DNA of 60,000 nt, taken from assembly GCF_964340395.1 (NCBI RefSeq), contig NC_135567.1, positions 14,862,806-14,922,805 on the forward strand, in the 5' to 3' direction. The position numbers and the translations under genes are program-made. Under the pieces are notes generated by a model. That model made no database searches, was not told the DNA's origin, and was given only the letters and a program-made list of their open reading frames with translations. Below, piece after piece: positions 51,392-60,000 of this stretch. Numbering within the stretch: the stretch's first letter is position 1; every line of letters starts with the position of its first letter. Source of the DNA: Glandiceps talaboti (taxonomy: Eukaryota; Hemichordata; Enteropneusta; Spengelidae).

Positions 51392-54300
51392 ATACAAATA
51401 CAATAGTAAAAAGTTAGTTGTAAATACTGAAATACTTATTTTCCAGATCCCGGTTACTCAATTGCCTGGGACAATGTGCAGGTCCAAACAACAGCACGAT
51501 GCCAGGGGACAGTATATTCCAACAAAATGCTCTTTTGGGCAATGAGTTATGCAGCCAAACATCGTATTTCTATTGATGCGACACTTCAAAATATCATCCC
51601 AGCAGTAACACTTCCATTAAGTCTCTTCATGCCAACCAGTACTATACTTGATAATTTGAGGAGCAGATTGGAAGTCATAGTTGCTAGGATCATATGCAGC
51701 CACTTTGATCATTTTAAGGAATACTATGCAGACTGTGTGGTCAACCACATACCTCACGAATACGCAGCTGAGTCAGCTAGAAAGAGTGAGCTTGTGAGTA
51801 CATTACAATCATTGTTACACTATCAGCAATTGTGTTATTGTGCTTTGATTATATACACAAATGAGCAAAAACATTGTTTCATAAGACTGATGGATATATT
51901 GCAAAGTAATTAATTGCAAGTAATCAACCATGATGTAGCTTTAATGGATAGTGAGTGAATGCATAATATGTTGATCATAGATTTATGTATACATGCAGGT
52001 TAATCTTGGTGTCATCCAAGAAAACCCCTCTACCCTGGCTGGTGTTATCTCTATATTGGACAACCTGCACCAATATGTCCCAGTTATCAACAATGACAAA
52101 TTTCACATTATTTTATGTCATGGAGATGGCTTGTCTGTGGAACGACATATTGATGCCCAAAGAGCAAGAGCTGGGTCGACGACAAAAAGGGGTCAATTAA
52201 GAGGGCTGGAACCAATATCACAAGAATTCCATAAGAGAGGAATTATCTTGCAGGTGAGCATAATATTAAGACTTCTCATCTACCAGTATAATTAACTACA
52301 ATCTATTTCATTAGAGGGTGACACCACTCCAGGAAATAGAGACATTTTTTAATACACTATGGGTACTTGAGAGTCAGTTCATGATGTCACATCACCAACA
52401 ATTACCTGTGGTTTCAGAAAGAATATCAAATTGACCTTGTACCTCCAGCTCTATAGGGTATCTTTGCTATGGGATATTGCATCATGGGAGTTAGCATAAG
52501 TAATCTATTCAATGGTTGCACACTGAACAGTTATCACAGCTGCAAGTGTATATCATTTTGTACTCTTGAATATTCACTGTTCAACCTTTCAATAGTATAT
52601 TTTATGCTATCTCCATTGATACAATACCCTATAGCATAGATACCATATAAATGCACAAGATCTAGTTAATGTTTCTCTGAAATTGCAAACAATTGTAGGT
52701 GATGAAGTGTCTCTCCAGAACCCATACTTTATGAAAATGTACCTATCTCCTGGAGTAGTGTTGCCCTTTAAATCATACTTTCCATATTATCACTATATAT
52801 GGTTAATCTTGAAAGTGGATGGGTTGTTGCATTTAATTATTCAACTTTTCCTTATACAGGATATCATGGATGAATTTTACAGAGGGAATAGTGCTGCTGA
52901 TCGATGTACCCTAACCCACATAAAAAATACATTCAATCATCGTACTGTGAAAAAGAAGGTGATGGAGTGTTACAACCACGCTGTTGACTTTTTGAAGTTT
53001 ACTACAGAGGGGCTGGTGTGTCTGCTAGTAATGAAACAGTTACAGCTATCATCCCTCAACAGTACACCAGCATCTGATGTCCCACTTGAGGCACGGGCTG
53101 ACTACTTGTCACAAGTTGCCAGTAATGTAGTGAGTGAAATTTGGCATGATATAAACATCAAAGATTTAGAAGATCTAATCAATACTGGTGATGATGATGA
53201 TGATGATGATGATGATGGTGATATTGGTATTGGTGGTGGTGGTGGTGGTGGTGATGGCAGAAATCGTAGTGGTGCTAATGGTGGCACATCTGGTACAGGT
53301 GGTGATAATGGTGACAATGGTAATACTGGCAGAAGTGGTGGTGGTGGTGGTGGTGGTGGTGGAGGCAGCGATGGTGGTAGTAGCGATGGTAGCGATGATT
53401 TCTATCAGTACTGTTTTTGTGGAGAAGGTATTCCTTTTATAAATATTAAACACATAAGAATAGTTCTCAGTTTTGAATGACTTTAAAATTGTTTTTAAGA
53501 TGACAAAATATGTAACAGTTTTGACTAAGGAGTAATCAGAAACTAACTAAACAATAAGAAGATATTGCAAAGTAAAAGTTATGTTATATGATATTCAATG
53601 ATATTCAAACAATTATTAGGCACTCATGTACATAATCAAGTTACCTTCTTTTGCAATTACAGATGTAGGTGGGACCATGATTGAATGTAGCAATGAAGAA
53701 TGTCCTAATGGTGACTGGTTTCACTTACCATGTGTCCTCTTAACTGACGAAACTGTTCCAGATGAGGAATGGTTTTGTACAGATACATGCAGAGGTATAG
53801 TTCAACCTTTGATGTTCATCCCTGTCATTTTCATCACACATGTATAAATTATGTTTCATAATTAAAACTAATTACTCTACAGTCAATATATCAATTGCTA
53901 ATGGTACACAATAGTTAAAAGTTATTTTCCTCCCAATGCACAACCAGCCACTTGTCCATCCACACCATCTATATACCCATCCCTCCACCCACTGTACCAA
54001 ACAACCCATTCCCATAAACAACAAACTACTGAACAAACCAAATTTGTATTTCAATCTATTCTACTTATCGTCCCTACAGCTACCAATTCATCCATACCCA
54101 TAAACCCACCCATAAAACTGTAAACCTCCAACCATCCCATCCATATCTCACCCTACCCACCACCACACACCAATACTAATCCATCTATCTATTCATTCTG
54201 ACCACACATACAATGTATCATCAATACATCATCCAGTACATTGACTTGCCCAAACAACTACCCATCCAACCATCTTTCCAGATATCTTCTTATCTACGGT

Positions 54301-55024
54301 ATCAATACAATATTTGCATTTGAAAATTTAATTTCTGGAATAACACCCTTTTGACAGCATTTGTGATTTAATGTTATTTTTACAAAAAGATTCTTTTTAT
54401 TTAAGACAATGTAGTACCGAGAGGTGTCAACCAGTGTAATAACATAAACCACGACCATGTGTATAACTACACCAGTGCACTACTATGGAAGTGTCTAAAT
54501 GACCTGGTGAGGCATGATGCTGTCAAAGAGAATGATGGCCCAATTATGATAGAGCACTGGACCCTTGACATGTTGGATTTTTGGAAAAAAAATCACTATA
54601 AATATATGATATTGGGTCATAGACTAATAGCAGGTATGTATACTTCTTTCAGAGAATCTTATCTATATGTATTGACTATGTTATTTCAAAAGCTTAACAT
54701 CAATCATGAATTATGCTAAAATGATTCCAATTATTTAACAAATTCACTCTCAAGTGATAGCTGTATTTTGAATTTCAGCAAGTAGACGTAAAATGATGTA
54801 TTGCTTTACAATTGTTCATGTAGGAGTAAATGGTTGGCTACCGCAGAACATGGCAAATGAGATAGTTTGGAATCGAACTGTAAATTTGATGGGTGGAAGT
54901 GGAAGAAACATACCAATGGATCTTGCCACAGAATTCCTCAACAATGAATTCAAAGGTAACAAAGTTTAAAAGTTCTTCATACTTACACTTTGTTATTAGC
55001 TGTTGGAAATATTACTTTTCCACA

Positions 55025-55098
<74 letters not shown>

Positions 55099-57376
55099 TA
55101 ACTATATTATAGCCTTTAATTATTTTAAATCACTACAACTTAACATTGTCTTATGTTTTATTCTTTCTAATATACATGTGAGCAGACAGTCTAAAGCATT
55201 CAAGGGGAAGGTATACAGAATTACAAGTGAAGAGACTGAGCCAGATGGGTGGTAGTTTTGGGAATACCATAGACAATTTGTATCAAAAGAATATTGCCGA
55301 GACACATGTTAGGCAGTCTGAGGGTGGAAAGCCAAACTATAACTCCAAGTTAGATGTAAAGAAATTTGTAGCTGAATACAAAGAGGATATGCTTTTTGAC
55401 AAGTTGCCTGGAAGGAACCACACTGCTTTTCCTGGCTATCACTTCTCCACTACTGTCAAAAAACCAAGTGGGTACATCAAGCGACTGAAAAAGTATAGTA
55501 AGAAGTTAGACAAAACTCACCATGCATTAACATTAACAGATGGTAAGTGATTGACATCAATATAACACACTACTGAATTGATATACATCATACTGTATAT
55601 TTTAACACACTACTGAATTGGTATACATATTACATGTATGTCAATAACATTCAGTATAACTAATACATATAAGTCTCTGAATCATAACAGTGGCACTATG
55701 AAATGTGGTTTTCATATTGTTTGTATCATGCTAGAACTACAGGATGTGGTTTACAATGATAGATGGATTGAGATGGGGTTAGGTTTACATGTGCATGTAG
55801 GATGACAAAAATCCAAACACAAAACTGTTAGAGAAGCAACATGGAGGTCATTTATTGGTGAATCAATCATCTTACATATCTTTTGTGCAAACGACATGTC
55901 ACTATCATGTTATAGGTAATGTCCATACCAAGTAATAACAGATCTTAAAGTTTTCAACCAACTAGTAGTACACACCCTTTATAACCAATAAGGTAATTTT
56001 ATTTTTGATGCATTATGGTATCACTCCCTGCTAATGTAACTTGATGCTTTGATCGCCATGTTTTCAAGTTAAATATAAGAACAACAAAAACGATCAAACG
56101 GTCATTAAATTTGGTGCTCATTTATTTTGTATTAATTGATTTATATATGTAAGTCAAATTCTTGTATTTTTCGAAATGAACGTAACATATATAGACAAGA
56201 TATAGGATATAGAATAACAAAACAATGTGCAACTGTAATCACAAACAATAATATTGTCAATATATATATAGATATAGATTGAATGTATAACTGTTCACTC
56301 TTTACAGTAACATATTCTTTATCTTATTAATATTGGCATTATCAGTGAATTCTCAATTATTGTTAATATGTTAAAACCAACACAATTATATGCAGACTAT
56401 ATTAAAGTTTAAACATCTACTTGTTTTTGCATTTTTTTACACAGTTGCTGCAACACACTGAAAAATCACATGTACATTTGCCATTGGTAAGTTCCCCAAT
56501 ACAATTGCCTCTGTCCTCAAGCTGGTGTATCCTTGATGTATCCATATCTTTGACAACTAATGACTGTAGCACAAGTAGTCTGATGCAGTTATTAGTTGTT
56601 GATATAGTTGAACAGAAGTTGATCATTTCATCATCTACCCTACGTTTATCTAAACTACTCTTGGTGGCAAATAAGTATGCCTTTCCTTCCCTACCATCGC
56701 GTGCACACCTGCCAACCTCTTGCCAGTATGCTAAAACTGACTTACTTGCACCCCAATGTATTATAATATCAACGTTGGTAACTTGTACACCCATACCAAA
56801 GGCTATGGTTGATATCAGACACCTTGTATGACTGTCCTTCTGGGTAAACTTCTCTAGTACAAGTTTTTCTGTCTCGGGGTCAAGTGATGAATGGTACATA
56901 TGTACCAATCTTTCTTCAATACTACCCCTTTCACCATCATGCCATGACCTGTCACCAAGTTCATTTACAATATATTCGTATAACTCAGCAACAGTTTTGA
57001 TTGTTCTGCAAAAGATCAAAAGTATTATTACCATAACATATATATTTTCTTACTGGGAAAGCCTTGACAGCTCCACAGAAATGTGATATAGATCGTGCAA
57101 CATAGCCCTGTCACATAGTCCTAAACCTGACTGGCTCTCTGTAGCATTTGTGTGTGTTTGTGTGTATTTGTTTGCATAAAAGAAAATCGCTGGCTGCAAT
57201 TCCCAGCACAAAAATTTATTTTACAATATAAAAAAGAATCTCTGTTATCTTTGCAATCTATTGGATCATTTGGCTTTTGCTATGGGCATGGTCTTGTTGC
57301 TAGGCTCTAGACACCCAAAGTAACATGACCACTAAATATCAAAGTAATTGATCCAGCACTTTTTGACTAAAAGCTG

Positions 57377-57433
<57 letters not shown>

Positions 57434-58199
57434 AGACAGAGACAGACAGACAGACTCTTTGCAATGCCTATAGCACTACTGAACCTTATCAGTTCAGTTG
57501 TGCTAACTATGACTTCTTCAACATTTTCTTTTCAATTACCATTATGTTAATATTCACCAAGTCTCAAAAAGCTACACATACCTACAGTATATAATTACTT
57601 TAGGAGCATGTTTTCCATTTTCCCTTACATCCTTAATGAACCCCTTCAGTTCCTCTTCATATTTCATAGAAGGCTCGCTCTTGTAAGTCAGAAAAATATT
57701 TGGTCTGCAAGGAAATTGTATATTAGCATAAAGACACAGTCCTTGTGTAGATGTAAATGTGGATTACAGTAAATGTGGATTACAATAAATGTGGATTACA
57801 ATAAATGTGGATTACTTGCAAATTAGAGTGGCATGATTGTGTAAGAACTATCTTGTAATAGTATTGTGTAGCAAATGCTATAACACTATGGGAATAGAGA
57901 ATTATGGAAAAATACAGGGATGGACAGAGGAAGACAGAATGGGGGTGGGGGAAGGGAGGGAGAGAATGACTCAGTGAGTGAGTGAGCGAGTGAGTGAGTG
58001 AGTGACTATTAGAATTCATTTTCTGGGTGGGTGGGTAGTTGGTTGAGTGAGGATAATTGATCTTTATTTTAGTTAGAATATTCATTGTAAGTGTTAATCT
58101 CAAAGAAGAGTTTTACTCATTTTGTTTTCCTTTTTCACAGATATTGGAAGTGACAATACATCAGATCACAATACCATAGACAATGGTCTAAAGTGTTAA
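48598..58199 (+). CDS. DUF6589-like putative DDE transposase with PHD finger (13 exons, 1032 aa)
   Basis: Exons: 48598-48975, 49395-49690, 50437-50578, 50689-50832, 51099-51159, 51447-51793, 51999-52253, 52860-53427, 53663-53794, 54406-54633, 54824-54955, 55186-55542, 58141-58199. All GT-AG, phases agree, no stops. Residues 6-60 carry CxxC pairs (CIHC, CIQC), probably zinc-binding. Residues 102-117 are a basic nuclear signal. The core matches what I know of metazoan DUF6589 proteins: WDNVQ (D349), HGDGLSVERH (D499), NRTVNLMGG and MDLATEFLNNEFK (E887). These are candidates for a D-D-E triad of an RNase H-fold transposase, which is inference. Between D499 and E887 sit an Asp/Gly low-complexity linker (about 650-720) and a C4HC3 PHD finger (725-772). 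It faces the RecQ helicase gene and its last exon lies within a helicase intron. Alternative reading: a domesticated nuclear protein. Confidence 0.85.
49026..49075. repeat. (GAT)n microsatellite
   Basis: GAT repeat in intron 1 of the transposase gene, followed by TGG/TGT-rich sequence. Confidence 0.9.
51180..51395. repeat. (CA)n-rich and (AAAT)n simple repeats
   Basis: ACACA-rich sequence (51200-51335) then (AAAT)n (51340-51393) in intron 5 of the transposase gene. Confidence 0.9.
52313..52771. mobile_element. MITE family B, complete copy inside a transposase intron
   Basis: Left end AGAGGGTGACACCACTCCAG, right end inverse AAAGGGCAACACTACTCC. The arms extend about 180 bp. It fills most of intron 7 of the transposase gene and ends 88 bp before exon 8. 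Confidence 0.85.
53188..53400. repeat. In-frame GAT and GGT coding repeats
   Basis: GAT repeats encode the Asp run and GGT repeats the Gly-rich linker of the transposase-like protein (exon 8). Length variation between copies is likely. Confidence 0.9.
53940..54260. repeat. CCATC/CCACC-rich low-complexity intron
   Basis: Simple-sequence tract like that in CEP70 intron 14, in intron 9 of the transposase gene. Confidence 0.7.
55029..55096. repeat. (TA)n(TG)n microsatellite
   Basis: A short TA run followed by about 30 TG units in intron 11 of the transposase gene. Confidence 0.95.
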
Positions 58200-59724
58200 A
58201 TTGTAATTTTGTTATGTACTTTACACATTGTAAATTTAGTGAGGACATGGTTTCATGACAAAAAGATAGGACCATGCCACTTTTTGGACAGAAAAATGAC
58301 ATATTTGAAAATATATCACATACCTATCAGGTGTAACAGCAATAGTTTTGACTTCTGTCTCAGTCAATAACAGACATGATAGTATTTCTTTTCTCATTGC
58401 CTCTGTACATGTTGCTGTCAGTATGAGGATGGGGCATGTAACAAGACTTCTCAAAAAAGAAATTTTCCTGTACTCCTCTCTGAAGTCATCACCCCTAAAG
58501 AAGGAAATAGATGTCTATCAAAATAACATTATACTCTGTTGCACATCTTACAGTGAACATTTCTTAATTTCATCAAAGTCTACATTTACTGTTTAACAAA
58601 ATACACCTTTATTACTTTTATTTCTATGAAATCTGTTATCATTCCAAAAACTTGAATTTCACAAAGTTCTTTTTAAATTGTTATAAGAAGTAAAGAACGA
58701 CTCACCACTGAACAATGCAATGTGCTTCATCACATGCTAAAAGAACAAGTCTTTTCTTGTAATGAATATTACGCAGCATGGACCTCCATGGATCCATGCT
58801 AATTGCTTCTGGTGATGAGAACACCACCGTACACTGACCGTTAATAATTCCTGGAAGAAAAGACCAAAGCATGTCACTTTTTCACGTGTAAAAGTTCTTT
58901 TCAAGCTAGATTTGCATAATTTCTGAATCATATGAATATCTGCACTATGTGTGTGCATAATTTTATACATGAATAAATGCATTAATTATGATATTATATT
59001 TACTTTCTGTTTGGTCACCTGACATTTCAGATTGTTTGAGGATACATTCTGCTTTAATTCCTCGCTCTTTCCACACTTGACATTGATTTATCATCAGACT
59101 TCTTAGTGGTGAAATCACCAATCCCAAGTGGGGCTTCTCATCAGGATAAATCTGTAGTTTGAAATAAAACATTGCAATATAAATTAGATAATTAAACATT
59201 CAAGATATTACATAAACACTGTAACATTCAAATGCACACACATACACACACACACACATACACACACACTCTTCAGGAGTAGTGAGTTATATGTTCCACA
59301 GATCATGGATATGACCTGGTATTTTTGCAATGTTTCTATTTGAAAATGATTAAAACTTTACAGAAGATCGCTCAAGTTCCCAAAGGCCTGATTATTTATG
59401 TCATACTCGTGTATTCTGTTAATAAATATACATTTATAATTATGTTGCAAGTTAGTATGTAGGCTTTCAATAGTGAGTATAGATATATCACTTATGATCT
59501 ATTTAAATCGACAATGTACTATTCACAAAAAAAAAATTACTTACTTCATCCATTAGCAGCTGTGGAATTGTAAAGCAATCACTTTTTCCATAACCGGTGG
59601 GAAGAATTCCTGTGACATGTTGTTTATTGAGAATTGCTGAAAATATTTCTTGCTGCTGGTCTTTAAAATCATATTGGAAGTTATACTTCTCTTTTACAAT
59701 GGAGAGGCAGTCTAACACTTCCAT
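56417..59724 (-). CDS. RecQ-type superfamily 2 DNA helicase, probably transposon-encoded (6 exons, 451 aa)
   Basis: Exons in order: 59724-59545, 59151-59004, 58850-58706, 58494-58324, 57704-57582, 57005-56417. GT-AG throughout, phases agree, total 1356 nt. Motifs: motif 0 FKDQQQE (20-26); Walker A LPTGYGKS (41-48); SPLRSLM (motif Ia, 74-80); DEAHCIVQWGDDFR (150-163), the RecQ version of motif II; LTATCT (motif III, 183-188); VIIYCR (motif IV); STIAFGMGV (motif V, 321-329); QEVGRCARDG (motif VI, 351-360). A Cys-rich tail (FCSTISTTNNCIRLL, then CTCDFSVCCSNCVKKC) fits the RecQ zinc-binding subdomain. RQC winged-helix and HRDC domains are absent, so it is shorter than cellular BLM or WRN. The expected role is ATP-driven 3'-5' unwinding. 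The start is the first ATG with a good frame. AATAAA on the minus strand at 56126-56121 could end the transcript. Confidence 0.9.
57380..57425. repeat. (CA)n microsatellite
   Basis: About 22 CA units in helicase intron 5, which also lies antisense to the last transposase intron. Confidence 0.95.
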
Positions 59725-60000
59725 TGTGTTGCTCCAGCACAAAGTAAATCCTATCTAAGACTGAAATTTGCTCACTGACTAAGTTTCAACAATCAAGGCT
59801 CTAAGTAAGAGTAAACCAGTGTACCTACATGGATGGCTCAAATTGTTATGATGGTATTATTGATTGTGAAGAAGTGTCAACACTATGCCAGACATGAGAC
59901 ACCAGAAGCTAATCTATGACAGGAAGCAAGACTCAGGAAGGAGGCAACAAAACATTGTATCAAAACGAGTTTTTTTGTGAGAACACTATCTTGACTACTA
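59725..60000. other. 5' flank of the helicase gene
   Basis: No coding region. The helicase promoter and perhaps the right part of the transposon should lie here. No inverse of the 47.6-48.6 kb sequence was found by eye, so the right terminus is probably beyond the window. Confidence 0.35.

Noticed and set aside
52683-52859. In-frame upstream extension of transposase exon 8 from an ATG
   Set aside because: This stretch is intron and partly MITE arm; a good acceptor (CTTATACAG) precedes 52860 and the phase fits exon 7.

Overview
The window looks like nuclear DNA of an AT-rich, intron-rich invertebrate, most likely a marine bilaterian; I cannot name the species. Reasons: standard GT-AG introns, a secreted EGF-domain gene built from phase-1 exons, a clear CEP70 (centrosome) orthologue in 20 exons, Penelope and cut-and-paste transposon remains, and dense microsatellites and minisatellites. 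There are no bacterial operons, CRISPR arrays or rRNA genes.

Layout. (1) 769-8486, plus strand: a seven-exon gene for a 465-residue secreted protein (signal peptide, coiled coil, two EGF modules, two other Cys-rich modules, an unnamed C-terminal domain). Its introns hold a 34-bp minisatellite split by a 1.3-kb CACTA-like element, and a truncated Penelope element with a recognisable hammerhead ribozyme. (2) About 8.9-15.4 kb: no host gene; palindromic MITEs and a repeat carrying a Harbinger-like insertion. (3) 15430-18741, minus strand: a two-exon gene for a 477-residue seven-helix protein with predicted inside N-terminus and outside C-terminus, the opposite of a GPCR. (4) About 18.7-23.9 kb: repeats, including the paralogous empty site of the Harbinger-like insertion. 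(5) 23868-47317, minus strand: CEP70, 695 residues; its introns are packed with tandem repeats and MITEs. (6) 47.3-47.6 kb: CEP70 promoter with an X-box-like site and a possible divergent non-coding exon.

(7) 48598-59724 is the most interesting part: two intact multi-exon genes facing each other. On the plus strand a 1032-residue DUF6589-like protein carries an N-terminal Cys pair region, conserved acidic motifs that fit a DDE-type transposase, and an internal acidic/Gly-rich linker plus PHD finger. On the minus strand is a compact 451-residue RecQ-type helicase. The last transposase exon lies inside a helicase intron, so the genes interlock. I read this as one helicase-bearing DNA transposon, resembling what I recall as the AcademH lineage; its right end is probably beyond the window and I could not find its terminal inverted repeats. 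All gene models were spliced by eye and checked only for reading-frame phase across junctions.
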